DNA from: Kappaphycus alvarezii
Lineage: Eukaryota; Rhodophyta; Florideophyceae; Gigartinales; Solieriaceae
DNA length: 64,000 bases
NCBI GenBank assembly: GCA_002205965.3
Contig: NADL03000596.1
Span: 62,001 to 126,000 of the forward strand
Direction: 5' to 3'
The notes below the pieces were generated by a model, which was given only the letters and a program-made list of their open reading frames with translations, was not told the origin of the DNA and ran no database searches. Both the position numbers and the translations under genes were made by a program. Positions 43,400 through 56,120 of the stretch are shown here, one piece after another. Positions within the stretch are counted from its first letter, which is position 1. Every line of letters starts with the position of its first letter.

Positions 43400-46300
43400 T
43401 GACGGATATTCTTGAAGGTTGGCACCCATTTCGTGCCAGGAACCAATTGTATTATGCGAAACCACTGCTCCAGCAACAATTTTTAATGCGAAAGGAAAAA
43501 ATGCCTCGACGCGGTTGGTGAGGAGACCACATTGAGGAGGGCGAATGCTCAGGCCAGATGCCGGAACAAGCGTTGGGAGTGAATGGAGGTGCAGTTAAGG
43601 GCCCGCAAGACATCATATTACCATTCTGATGACAAAAATCAGTCAAAATGATTTTTTCAGTAAATGATCTATTCATATTTAGGAAATATATTTTTGCAAT
43701 AAACGCGAATGAGTTTGAATTTCTATAAATCATTTCCTATTGCTCCTATCGCTTCATTATATGTAGATGAGAATAGAGAGAATGTTGTAACTGCGGGTGG
43801 ACCAGTTAATTCCGTATTCAATCAATAACTGAGGTAGACATCTAATATTTTGATATTCAAATTAAGTTTAATTTTTCCCTTGAGACACGCTGTCGCCCCA
43901 GGAGATCATGCTCCCGTTCTCCTGGGCGGCATATTATGTCACATGTCGTACTTTTCATGGTCGGTCGCCCCTAGTACATTTCTGTACACCTTGTGTCTCT
44001 GGATGTGCACTGATTGGCCGACTTTGGGACTATTGTCCTGATATTAGGAAATTATTTGGGCCAGGTTTGCCCGGCGCCGCCGCATCGTCTTTGCCCCATC
44101 CGTCGCATCACCGCGTCCACATTCTGGTGCGGAAATTTCAACCCACTCCCCTTTTGCCGCTACTTAAACAATCGCCACTCGGCTTAGGAAAGACTTGACC
44201 ACGCTGTGATTTTTTACTCAAACACTTACCTTTTAATAGAAATGAAGCTCGATCGAAACAAAACGTTTCGGTAGTTTTAAAGCTGATCAGGGTACACTTC
44301 CCACACGATAACCTTCCATAATACTGTTAGTTTGCCAATTTTTTCTTTTGGTATCTCTAGGTAGAATGCTTGTCCTTAATTATGTAGAATAGAAGCTACT
44401 AAGCAACTACGTACTGTAATTCTGTATTTTCCAAAGAACATTTTAGAGAATAATTATCCAGAGGGCCGTTTTTAGAGAATAATTACTAGCCCAAAAAATA
44501 TTCTATTCGCAGCAGTTATTTTAAATATTCTTTACAGTAACTGCTTACTATTACTATGATAAAGGGTTTCTTCATCATAAGTGCACGAAAAATATATATG
44601 CACAGGTATTTTAGCTATATTTTGTTAAAAAGAAAACTTAATCATAAAATTGCTCAATGTGGATCTCTTTTAAACAAACATTAAGTGAACAACTTCAAAA
44701 AATTCATACAATCTTCAACAAAAATTTTAAAAAGAATGTACCAGGGAGATTGATATATACCTATAGATACAGTGACTAATTTAAAGTTATTCCAACAATT
44801 TGGGACCAATGAATGGTCTTTTGCCAATCTGAGATAAATCACGTCCAAGTAGAGCCATTGTGCATAACCAACGGACATTATGGCATAAACCATAAAATTT
44901 GGGTCATGACTAAATAATTGCGCCCTTCAGCTTCTCGAAAATAGTATTTCTTCAACTCACGATAAACAGCCCAAAAAGAACTCCCTAGAATGTTTCAATG
45001 GTGTTGAGTTAGGGTTTTTGAACGTCTAATCCATAAAAGGTGTGTCACTGGACTCAAACTGCTCCTTCGTCACATTCTTGAAATGTATGCTACCGTTATT
45101 TTGGTGTTCTTTTTTACATTCAATATTTCAATTGGGGTCTCATCTTTCTGTTAAAATTGCTCAAATCATAACCGACCCGCCGTCGCATTAAAGCTCCGAT
45201 AGGAGACGTGCTTCTCGACAAAAATCATTCCAATTATACTGAATTCCAACTGGGCCATCTAGACTAAACTCTTTTTCCTCGGAGAAGATAAGCTTGCGCC
45301 ACTGCGACATTGTCCATAGTTACTTCTCACAAGAATACTTCATGCAGCTCTACACATGTGTTTTCTTCATCACAGGGCCTTTTAAAATATTAGTCTTTTG
45401 CTAAATTAGATATATATGGTAGTATTTTTTACGTATTAAAAAGTTTATCTTTGTGTATTTTCTTGTGCCGCTGATTCTACTGAGAAGACTTTCTTTCAAA
45501 TTTAGTAGACTATTTTCGGGTTTCCGGAAATCAGTTCACAGGTTTAAACTTTCAAGTGTATGCAGTAAACTACAAAAAGCTATATTAGGACCAAAATACC
45601 AGGGTGCTATAGCTGCAACCAGCATAATTGTCTTTCATAAAGTATCTTAACCTAAATATGAATTTTTTCCCATAGTAAATTTATATCTTATTTACTTTCA
45701 TTGTAAAATACATTATTAATATAAGCTCCAATTTAAGTAAGGACCAGAAATTCGGCAAAATCAATTGTTGGACCAAAAATACATTCTTTTAATAATAAAC
45801 CATCCCGAATGAGTACAAGCTATGCTTATCAATACACTTTCTGCAACGACTGGGAACAGGTATGATAAGCGACTTTAAAATGACCATTCTATACTAGACC
45901 AGGTAATTTTAACACCGTTTTCAATTAATCGACGCTAATAAGTTTTAAGTTACTTTAATGCTCTTTCCTCTCCAAAAAATCTCAAATTTTCTGAACATTG
46001 TTAAGATGGATCAATTTATCTGCCTAAAATCGAGTTTAAAAATCAATAATGTCCATCCATAATTTGAAAAGTCCTTCCTCTGAGTTTCAACATTGTTTTG
46101 CTCCAAAAAATCTCTCAGACTTCATTCTTTGCAAAGTTCAAAGCTTAGAATCATGTTTCTCTATAATGTTTTTTGTTAGAGATACGTTTATTTAGTATTC
46201 CCTAAACTGTATTCCAGTAGATAAAGCGTATAAAAGCTCGCCTCTGCGTTTCAACGTTTTTCGGTTGCGAAGTTTTTCGGCATTCTGCCTTTCTCGTTTT

Positions 46301-49300
46301 CAGCTATGTTTCGGTTGGGTTCAATTTCGAGATAATACCATAAAGAAAACCCTTTAAGAGGCGCCTAATGATCTATTTGATCTTCTTTTCCGGCACATTA
46401 ACATAGAAAAGGCAAGAATTTACTTCTTTGTTGGTCTGACAAAACCTCTCCTCAGCCATTTCAAGCTTTCTTGTCGCAGTCGCGTTGGTTTTAAGTTCTT
46501 TGTAACATCACAACAAATTCAGATCTTTGAATAATTTAATATATTTTGCTAGTCTGCAAGGCTGTTTTTAACCGTTTTCCCAAAAACTTTATCCCTAAAT
46601 ATTAACAGGACCAAAAAAATCTATTAACTGTATTTTAAATGAAGGAAAGGTTTCCATTTCAGTTTTACTTGTAATTTATTGGCGTCCATAATTTCCTCAT
46701 CCTTTTTGTTCTCCGAACTGTGTTCCGTTGGTACTGGAGTTCAAATTCCGGAGGTGGCGCAACATCAATTAGGGTAATATAATAATAATCTAGAGTGCAA
46801 AAAATTATATTTGAACAGTACGCCGGGCTAATAGTCACTCCTAAAACTTATTTTAGTTTAATGGGCCACTATCTACTTTTAAATAGGTGTAAACGCCCCG
46901 TTATTTGTACTTTCGATCATTGGACAAGGTTTTTGAAGTACGCAATAATGTAGAGTAGTTTAATCCCCACGTATTGATGCTGCACATTTGCAGAAAACCT
47001 TTTTTTGCGCATTTTGATAGCGTTCAGTGGTAAAGAATATAGACAGTGGCAAGCTTGAAAGGTACCAAAGTACCCGCTCTGCCTCGAGACTTTCAGTCCG
47101 TGTGATCTCCCTTCGTTTCCGATATTGACAAGCTTTAGTTTACTCCTTTTGTACTGATTCGGTTACTTCAAACTGAATCTTGCAACAATTGCCTAGGGTT
47201 TTATTTTTCGTGTAACACTCAAAGAAAGGGTAGATGTAAATATCAATGCCATGTGGATCTTCTTCTCCCTTTTAAGTTTACTGAAAGTCGCCTTTCTGAA
47301 TTATACTGAATTTTTTGTATGAAGGATTCCCCCATGTGCTTCCATGCAATTCGGGTTTTAAAAATTCCCGGATAACAACGGCAGTTCCCAGTAAATTTCC
47401 TTCAAACCCTCCAGTAAATTTGAAGCCTCCGAAATTGTTCCATGCTACGGACTGGATCTACTATACTGCATCCCGGATAGATATATAATTAGTTTAGATG
47501 TTGTTCGTATAACTTCGTCAACAATCTTTAAGAAAGAAACGAGTATACTAGAATCTTTGATAAAATTTTCAAGAAGCTAAACTAAACATTTCATTGGTTG
47601 GACCTCTAAGAAGCAGTCATATTCAGACTGACTACTAACCCGTGGGTATTCACAGAAGGGACAAATTTCGTAGATTAGGAGTTTCTTTCTGCATAAAATT
47701 ATCAGTATCCTTTCTTTATGAGAAATTTACTGGCTATTCCCCTCATTATGGCTTCAACTCCCAGTTAAAATCATATTATACAAATATATCGGAAAATAAC
47801 AATACTTTATTTTCCTCCATTCATAATGATATTTTAATAACCTTCAGTTAGCAGCTTTTTTACCGCATGCGAAACATCCATTTTTTCGCTTCCTCACCAT
47901 TTTTTCTGCACTGTCAGTATGTTTTAATTTCAAGATACTTCCATGAAGTTTTCGATTGTATTATGATAAATTAAAAGGTTTTTTTTCAGAAATGATATAT
48001 GAACCTTCACAATAGAATCATGTAGAGATTTAAAAAAAACATACTACATCAGCTAAACCTCTCATTTCTAATTCATATATAATTGAATAGGTCCGAAAGG
48101 GATCAAAGGGTCTCAATCCATTAACAAAATAAGTCTTTTAACAACTGATGCAAACTTTCTTACTCTGGGACTTACCTGGACGTTAAAACCTTCTATGCTT
48201 ATACGTATAGCCGTGTCTAAGACTAGAAATAACAAACAGTAAACCATTAATATTGCTGAAACATAACAAGAACACCGGAATTTGACTAAGAATTAGCAGC
48301 TTTATTGGTGATTTTTTGAGAACGAATACCGTTGACGTAACTTTTCTATCATTTTTGGTCAAAAATTCCCTTAAGCTACTGACTAGCCATGTCTAAATTG
48401 TTTTTTTGCGTATCAAACTAGATAATAATGGCCAACATGCTTAACCTTGGACCTAAGACGATGTTCTCCGAGGAAAAAAACTATCATACTCCTCAAAATA
48501 TGTATTGTATCCAAATTACATGTATAAATAAGACGAGGATTCAATTAAAATCAGTTAAACATAATTAGGCCTTCAAAAGATAGTTTTTTCAATAAAATCA
48601 AAGTAAAAGTTTACACAATGGAGTGAAAGGAACAAAAATTTGCATGAAACTTCATATATTATCTTTCAAGTCTCTAATTGTCTACTATACACTCATTTTT
48701 ATTTGATATTTATGATCGAAAAATGTTATTTCATTTCCTCCAATTCATCCCGGATTTCAAATGCAGAGTCTTTTTCAACTATATTCAAGTTTGAGTTATT
48801 TAAGCACATATATTTTGGGGACATGTATGGTATTTAATTCATAAAAACAAATCTAAGATGTAGTTGTCTGTTCGTCGCAACGCAAGATAGTTTTTCTATA
48901 ACTTTCAGCATAACGAAAACATTATTTCAGTTATATTTTACGACCGCAGAGTTTAGTAATTATATTTCTTCTGACATGTCCATCGAAAGCTTTAAAATTT
49001 TACTCCCTATTCTAAGATGGATTTCTGATAAAATCGATGGGCTGTAAATGCTGCATAAGATACGCGAGGGTAAAATCTCGTTGTTTTAGAAAATTTGGTT
49101 TTTAGCCCAGAAGATAAATTCTTATATCAATTTAAGTGTCTATACGGCTTTTATTTTTAATAATCGCGTTGATTATGTCCTATTTGCAGTGAAAAAAGTA
49201 ACAAATCTTACTTTTAGTTTAAAACACTTGTACCATTTGCGAATCCTTAAACGTGAACGAGTAAGGCAAAATTTCAGAAAAAATAAGAATTTCCATCTTC

Positions 49301-49775
49301 GGCAAAATTTTTATCATAATTATGGTCAAATAGGGACGCATCTTTCACTTCGAATCGCCAAAAAGGCATCATTTCCACTTCAAAGGTGGATGAAACCCAT
49401 CTTAAATTTCTCTTAATGCGACCATCAAACCACTTTTAAATATCACTGTATGGATGCGATAACTGCACAGGAACCGAACTCGCTCTCGAGGAAGGACTTA
49501 CTAGCTTTACCTTGGCCCTCTCTAAAGTATTTCTCACTGGGTCTGTTATTTTATATTGATAAATGCACTTGGTAGGATCAAACAGCCGGAAGAATCAATA
49601 AAATTCACTCCGAAAGCCCAAAATTCGAAATTAGAGACTCTGGAAAGGATATATAAGTAGTTCATGTAGCTATAAAATTGAAATAATTACCAATAAATAC
49701 AGAAAAAAACCCGTTTCAACTTCAGTATTGACAAACATTAACTAAAGCAATACCGACCTAAGCAACAGAAATGTC
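43400..49775. other. Long AT-rich interval without supported genes
   Basis: No frame above about 96 codons and no recognisable protein motif over 6.3 kb. A small direct repeat (TTTAGAGAATAATTA, 44441 and 44471) is visible. Composition is clearly more AT-rich than the rest. Probably very old decayed repeat or intergenic DNA. Confidence 0.45.
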
Positions 49776-49779
49776 AACA

Positions 49780-51460
49780 CAAATATCCTGATGAATTGAG
49801 GAAAGTCATCATTCCTTTGCTCATATGTACCACACCCACATCGAAGCTTGTTCTCCGTATTTTGTAGTTTGCTGTCTTAAATTGAGTTTCTTCCATCGAT
49901 TTGTGGTCGCGAACTATTACAGGGAGCTCAGATATGCTTTTGATAAATGACCAGGTCTGATTTCGATTTTAGGGTTCGAAAAAGTGACCATCTTTCCTAT
50001 TTTTCCGAGAGAGCTGTCAAAAGGGCCTAACGCATCCATTTTGATCTCACTTAGTTGTTACAGTGTCCTATCTGGCGCTGGTCTGATGGGAGCTTTCCCC
50101 GTGGGGCATTGAATGCATTCGATGCTGTAGAGCTGCGACTGATCGAAAGATGGCACATCAGATCGCTGGTAAAGTAACTACATGTAGCGGTCTGTCGCAA
50201 TTTATCCGATCTTACGGTGTCATTGCATACCCTAAATTTCATGGAGTTACTTTATAGTGCTTAGACTTGCTTCGTATTGTCGCCTAACTATTATGGGTAG
50301 AATCACTCAACGCCCTCGAAAACCCAGACGATGTTTGTATTGTCCAAGAAACCGTACTTAAAGATAAATCATCCATTGCATTCGAACAGGGATTCTGAGA
50401 TATATCTCGTTGAAGTGTTTCGTCAGCAACTTAGCAGCCAGGATGTTCGAATCGAAATTGGGTGCATGTTAAGCTTCGACATATGTCCATCCATGCAGTG
50501 GTAACCACACCAGTCCCTTACCAACTAGATGTAAAGTTCTGGCTGCTGCCTGTGCAGCATCTTTGGTAATTGGGCTATAAGACTTAAATGACCAGCGACT
50601 ATGGAAGAGAAAATGGTGTGTTGCACCAGAGTCCATGAAAGAGGTCTCAATTTTCGGTCCTCCTAATTTATTCACCCGACTTCTGAATTTCCCTTTACAA
50701 CACTGGCGTGGAAACGAGGTTCTCCATCGAAGCTTGACTGTATTTGGAACTGAGGCTGTTTTCTGTGACTAAAAAACTGGTCCGTATCCGTGAAAACCAT
50801 GACAGTGTTTGCTGAAAACACGAATGGACGATTAGGAGGTAATAGAGATCCGCAATGGTCATAGTTATGTTGTAATTCCCATTCCCGGTCAGCTCGTGGG
50901 AAGTGACACTATCCTCCACGACCACGTCAGGGTTTCCGCATTGGATCGATTTATTCAACCTCTAGGCGTTTTCGACATATTTCTATGAATGGCCAGGTTT
51001 TGTATAGCAATAGCAATTTCTTAGTGGTCTCGTTTGCCCGGCGAGGCGTGTACCGCGATATCTGTCACGAAAATGTCCATCTACAGCGTATGAAGAATCC
51101 CAACCGCGTTCACTAGCCAATCCTCGAGTGGTATAAGCCATTTTGGATTGGATAATCCTTCCTGTGAAGAGCGTTGTTCGGGTTGCCCGGGTTCGACCTC
51201 GGGCGAGTTCCGCTTAAACAGCGTTCACGGCATCTCAAATGATGCAATAGTGAGAGGAAAAACCATGGAGAGGGCTGCAGTTCTTTTACCACTCTAGTAG
51301 CTCTGCTTCATATGTTGCGTGTTCTCCGCAAGTACTATTGAACTGGGAAACACTTCTGATACACTTTTTTCGTCAAATACCAGCGTGTCCAACATATATC
51401 TCATGTTTTTAATAGCCTGCTCCTTAGAAGCTTTACATATGAGCTTCATCTCATTTCAAA
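49780..51460 (-). pseudogene. Decayed Ty1/copia fragment (gag knuckle, protease, integrase start)
   Basis: Minus-strand reading: QAIKNMRYMLDTLVFDEKSV (Gag-like, about 51420), NCYCYTKPGH (degraded CCHC knuckle, about 51030), then SFMDSGATHHFLFHSRWSF with LHLVGKGLVWLP (aspartic protease, 50640-50500). It continues with SDLMCHLSISRSSTAS (pre-integrase HLS block, about 50160) and DALGPFDSSLGKIGKMV (integrase start, about 50030-49980). Stops and shifts throughout; no RT follows, so it is truncated. Confidence 0.65.
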
Positions 51461-51877
51461 GATCTAAAGCGGTTCCAAATCATCGTCGGTGATAATTCTG
51501 ACCTTGGGCATAGCAAAGCCTCAAACGTCCAGAGTGATTACACTTTTCGCTTTGCAAATCTTTTTAAAGATTCATTTCTGGCAGCTTGTGAGTTTGATTA
51601 TGGTTTTTCGAGCATTCCGATCATCTCGCGATCGTCTGTTCTCAGGATGGCCCTGATTCTTCTCGCCTAAACTGTGTTGTCAGAGTTATTTTCGAAACGT
51701 TAGGTTCAAAAAGATTCGAGAGTGTCTGGAGGAAACTATTCTGATGCACCAAATGTTTAGACAAAACAGTAAGTTGTATTTTTTCCTTAGAACATTTTTT
51801 AGGTTATGGAACTTGCCAGGCATTCACGGCAGTGACTCTTTTTTTAGGCTTCTTACTACTACTATTCTACGTATATA

Positions 51878-51980
51878 ATCGCTTTCTGTTTTTCTTCTTC
51901 TTTCTTTTTCTTTTCTTTCTTTTCTTTTCTTTCTGTCTTGTTTTTGTTTCTTTCCTTTTTTCTTTCTTCCGTTTTTGTTT
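51878..51980. repeat. Polypyrimidine (CTTT)n tract
   Basis: About 100 nt of TTCTTTCTTTTCTTTT-type sequence on the given strand. It creates a spurious Phe-rich frame. Confidence 0.85.
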
Positions 51981-52089
51981 TAAATTTTATATAGGGGCGG
52001 TTGGAACCAAGGCCTCCGGAAAGACTCTCCAAATAAGTAGATTTTTCTTGAATTGGCTATCTTTTGCCTGCGCAAATTCAGGTGGAGCT

Positions 52090-53020
52090 TAGCGCACCGA
52101 CATTACTGAGGAGGATCGTCCACAGCACGGACTCTCGTCCATAGGTAGACTCTCCAGGTGTGATGCGAGCTTTAGCCACAACTAACTATCCCCACGGAAA
52201 GGAGAGGCAGATGCAAATGATCTCTTTTAAAGGTTACCCCGACGTATTACCAATTATAAGACTTTTCCTCTTTTAAAGTCGGTATGGCTTCTTGCAAAAA
52301 GGTTCTCAGTGCTTCTAAGCTTGTCTTCAGTACAAAATCGGGTCAGAACTCCCGCTTGCTTTCCACAAGATCCCTTCGTCAACACCATTATCGGCCGAGC
52401 AAGCTCAACCGACAGGGGCAGCACTTCAATGAGGTCAAATTACTTCAATCTGCTTCCTTTTCTTGGTGGTTCCTTGGCGTCCAGAGGAATCTTATTCATG
52501 TCCGTCGACTTGCGTCCAGCATTCCTTGCCCTCGGATTTCCTGTTGCACCGGAGCAGTCTAAGACAGACACCCAAGCATATACCCTCGTAATGTATTTTG
52601 GCCGGTATGTGGCTCTATTTTAACGTCGTACCGGTCAATGGTAGTTTATAATCTAGGAGTCTCTTATTTAAAATCTTTCGACTGTAGTCTATAATCCTGG
52701 GGACTATTGTTTAAAGTCTGTCGATTGTGAGGTATAGTATGATGTGGTGGTAGTAATTTTGCGGGTTTTGGGAGATGGGAGGGGGGTCGACTCAGAGCGA
52801 TGCTACCATGTGGGAATTTGGAGCAAGGGTAATTTTTTCTCTCGGGTCCCACAGGGGACTCAAATGTCCTTTACACGGTATACGGCGTGAAATATAGTTA
52901 AATACGAAAGGATATCGTACTGTAGCCTCCGAAGGAGTGTACTGTAATGCACATTGACTCTCGATGATTCATGATTCAGCACAGTATCCTGGTAATCAAA
53001 TGAAACCCAGAATAATGCTG
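52090..53020. other. No recognised gene; contains a tandem duplication
   Basis: Two overlapping open frames at 52284-52623 have no recognisable motif. A 43-bp unit (GTAGTYTATAATCY … AAATCTTTCGACTGT-like) is tandemly duplicated at 52641-52728. Confidence 0.35.
52641..52728. repeat. 43-bp tandem duplication
   Basis: GTAGTTTATAATCTAGGAG… and GTAGTCTATAATCCTGGGG… follow each other directly, both ending TCGAYTGT. Confidence 0.7.
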
Positions 53021-53024
53021 CAAA

Positions 53025-53558
53025 TCAAGAGAGGATTCGTTCATACGCTTTGTGCTGGAATAAATATTTTGTGGCAGTACTTTTGCTTTCAATTCCTGCT
53101 CGGGTCAAGCGTAACCACTGCCTTCCTTCTTTATTCGAACTCCACGCGTCCCCCCCTTCCTTTTTGCATGCCGCCAAGACAGTTGCGGCATACAGTAGCG
53201 AGCCATCCTGGGCCTCCTGTCGGGACATCTGTCCCGCCAATATGCCCTCCGCCTGACTGTATGCCACTCTCCAGCATACAGGTGCACATCTCCCTTCCTT
53301 TCCTTTCCTTTTTTTTCCTGACTCTGCTGTGCTCCCTCGAGCTCCTGCCACCTTTACTCCGTTACCCAGACGAGCCTCTCCATCTCGCCCTACTACTCCG
53401 ACACGCTCCTCCAAATCAGGCCCTGCTGCATCGGCAAGCTCCTCCACTTCAGGCCTTGCTGCACCGGCAAGCTCCTCCACCTCAAGCCTGCTACGCCCTT
53501 CTCCCCACCCCACCCTCCGGCAACGGCTCCCTGTGCCCGCTCTGCGACTTCCACACAC
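53025..53558 (-). pseudogene. Gag N-terminal fragment of a second gypsy copy
   Basis: A 177-codon minus frame. An Ala/Glu/Gly-rich repeat region (EVEELAGAARPEVEELADAA) is followed by AQDGSLLYAATVLAACKKEG. The DNA 53087-53235 is a direct repeat of 59757-59912 in the gag of the neighbouring gypsy element, same orientation, about 85-90% identical. Sequence on both sides of the repeat differs between copies, so it is not an LTR. Likely a fragment of a related element. Confidence 0.55.
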
Positions 53559-53741
53559 TACGTCCTCCTACTGACACTAGTGAACGACTGAAGTGTGGTC
53601 CAAACCACCGGTATACGCAGTTGTCAACAGGCTGCGTAGCAGTGTGCTTGGTGGTGGGGTGGTGCTCTTGATTCCGTTTCGTCGGATCGTGGCGTGTGTT
53701 GCCAGGTATCGCAGCAGGAACCCACACTATCGTCGTCCTTA

Positions 53742-54966
53742 ATGGCGCGCACTAAACAGTTGGCGCGAATCGGTACCATCGGGCGAGTACCCTGTGTGGA
53801 ACTGGCGAAGAAGGCTACGCGTACCCCGAGGGTCGCAAAGATGCCGCCACCGAAAAGCCATGTCTCGTAAGCGGCGCTTGGAGGGAAGGTCAGACATCAC
53901 CAAAGTCTTATTACTCGGAGATGATTTCCAGATGCCCTAGGCCATCTACACCTCCTTAGGGGGATGCAAGGTGTATCGAGTCGATGCAGACGAACTCGAA
54001 GAGTTGTTTGGCCCTCACGTAACCCCTAAGTTACGCAAAGGTGCGGAACAGAGCTCACCCAGGAAGACGCCTTTCGACTTGGCTTGACGGAATCCTTGCA
54101 CGACCACCGTTTCTATGCTGAGAGGGTTGAAGAAGAGTAGGCGATTCGCGCCCTGCACTGGGACGAGGAGGAAGGTTCCTACAAGGCGGAGGATTCTGGC
54201 ACTGTTGATAATAATTCGGTCCTTCTTTACGCTCTTGCCTTTTCTGGTAGTAGGGCGGACAATGATCATTCAAAAGCTCCAAATGGTGAATTCTCCATCG
54301 GAACTGGGGGCCGCCTTGGAGCCGTCCGCTACATCCATGGTTGGTCTTAAATTCACAAAGTAAGGTGTCTCATTCTCTCGTGCGCACGCTCACGTGAACA
54401 GCGGGTTCTCTGCTCTATCCTTCTTGCAGATCCGTACACCGAAGTTATCTTCCGGGACAAATCCGACTCGTGCCTTGGCTATGAGATTGCCAACGCCCCG
54501 TGGCAACTCGGGGAACCTTTGACCGCCGGGAGCGGGTTTAAATCTTCAAAAAAATACCCAGGAAGCCAAGGCCGACTTCCAACGAGGAGGTCGTGTCCAA
54601 AGTTTTAGGGACGGACAGAAGCTTGCCCCACCTCTTTTGTTCGTCCTTCGTCAGGTACTACCCTTTTATCCTTTCCTCACGGAAGTACTGTCTTTACCTC
54701 CAGATGTGCACGTCTTCACCTTTCAGGGGTCGCATGGGGTCTCCCATTGTGTGGCGATGAACGGCAAGACACGCCAAATTTGGGATTCGTGCGAGCCTCT
54801 TGCGTTAGCCCTTTCCCCCGAGGCACAGAAAGACTGTGTCGGACAGAACTCCGTGTTTATGTCCATCGAAGAAGTACACCGGTTCCTTATTGGTAAGGGC
54901 GGGAAACCTCGAAATCGCCGCCCCGGCAGTAATTACCTTTCGGCAGGAAGCGCGAGCGAGCCATGA
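53742..54966 (+). pseudogene. Gene with histone H3-tail-like N terminus and protease-like C-terminal region
   Basis: The ATG at 53742 starts MARTKQLARIGTIGR and runs to the stop at 53870 (42 residues). Aligned without gaps to the conserved H3 tail it keeps A1 R2 T3 K4 Q5, A7 R8, T11, G13, P16, L20 A21, K23 A24, R26, A31, K37 and H39. K9, K14, K18 and K27 are replaced. The next frame continues directly (MSRKRRLEGRSDITKVLLLG), with no histone fold. It passes through a Glu-rich region (ELTQEDAFRLGLTES; YAERVEEE stop AIRALHWDEEEG), then DNNSVLLYALAF, NPYTEVIFRDKSD and VSHCVAMNGKTRQIWDS. The last resembles the His…Asp part of papain-fold proteases; a Ser stands where the Cys nucleophile would be expected. 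A possible intron lies at 54360-54429. The gene is convergent with gypsy pol. Confidence 0.6.
54360..54429 (+). other. Putative 70-nt intron in the H3-tail gene
   Basis: Donor GTAAGG, pyrimidine-rich 3' half and acceptor TTCTTGCAG. Removing it joins a frame into NPYTEVIFRDKSD. Confidence 0.35.
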
Positions 54967-55099
54967 AGAAAAGCAAAGGGGCAAAGTCAAGCTGGTTGAA
55001 TCTTCCCGCTGCCACTAGCTCCTCGGAGTTCTCTGCTGGGCCCTGAACCTTTCATTGCCCATTCTTTGAACTTGCCGCTGGTCGGGCATATTCATCATT

Positions 55100-56120
55100 T
55101 TCTTTAGTACATCTTATATTTTCTCCTCCTCTTTGGTATCCGTTAGAGACTACTTGAGTAAACGAGCAGGGCTCTTACTGTAACGAACTAGCCTTCGAGA
55201 GTTAATTTCTTGGCGCATGACGCGACCCGTAGACGAAAACAATTCGTACCGTAGGTGATCAGCTTTGGTTACTCTGCACGTTTCGTAGAAGTAAAAACTC
55301 AAACCGGCCCATTTGCAGGTCTTTTGAATGCCGGACCATGTGCTACCAGCACTTCATCTCCTATATCGAAGTTCTTCTCCTTCTTCTTACTTTCCTTGGT
55401 TCCTTGGACTTAGCGGCTGCAGTAGCGCGCTAGTCCAGGGAACCAAGGCACGCTCGACTCGCCGACAATCTCTAGTAGCCTGTAATGAGGGCCTGCATCT
55501 GCGAGGGGCACTACTGGGTCGTTTGCTAGCATCCTTTTGTTGATGCCATACATCATACGAACGGAGAGGGAATGGGGCACGATCACGACGACGACAAATG
55601 TGAAGAACTTTTGGAAGGCGTTTCCGCTCATTCTCCTCTACTTTCCACAATTACTTATTAATAGCATGCTTGATCGTCCCTACCATCCTCTCCGCCCTCC
55701 CGTTCGCCATCGGAGCGTAAGCGAGAACTTCCTTCCATTCCTCGCCCTTACTACGCATGAATTGCTGTACCGAAGCGGCTATTAAGGCGGTGGCATTATC
55801 TGAGACAATCCTACTCGGTCAGAATCGAATAATTCTCATCTGCTGGATGAACGTACAACGGTACTTGCTTTCGAATCCTCCGTTGCACTTGCGATCAAGC
55901 ACCCTTCATATGTTCCACTGTGATCAGTACAAACCTTTTCCAGGACTTGTACGTCTTGAACGGGCCAGAAAGGTCAATAGATAAAGTCTCGATTAACCAG
56001 TGATTGGAGCTCGCAGGCTCTTTTTGTACGTCGGAAGCCTCCTCGCGTGTTGACAACGGTCGCATGAACTACAAATCTTTCACGTCTCAATAAACTACGA
56101 GCCACCCAAAGCGATCCCTT
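55100..56120 (-). pseudogene. Gypsy integrase
   Basis: CSSCDRCQHARRLPTYKK (zinc finger end), SIDLSGPFKTYKSWKRFVLI (first Asp), IVSDNATALIAASVQQFM (second Asp), AYAPMANGRAERMVGTIKHA (catalytic Glu). Then a GPY/F-like end with RVTKADHLRYELFSSTGRV and INSRRLVRY near 55200. No chromodomain is visible after it; instead the convergent H3-tail gene begins on the other strand. Confidence 0.8.

Noticed and set aside
51170-51215. tRNA gene suggested by a GGGTTCGACCTC B-box-like word
   Set aside because: No matching A box, no cloverleaf can be drawn, and the word lies in the decayed copia gag.
51832-52092. 86-aa Phe-rich ORF
   Set aside because: It is a translation of the polypyrimidine tract.
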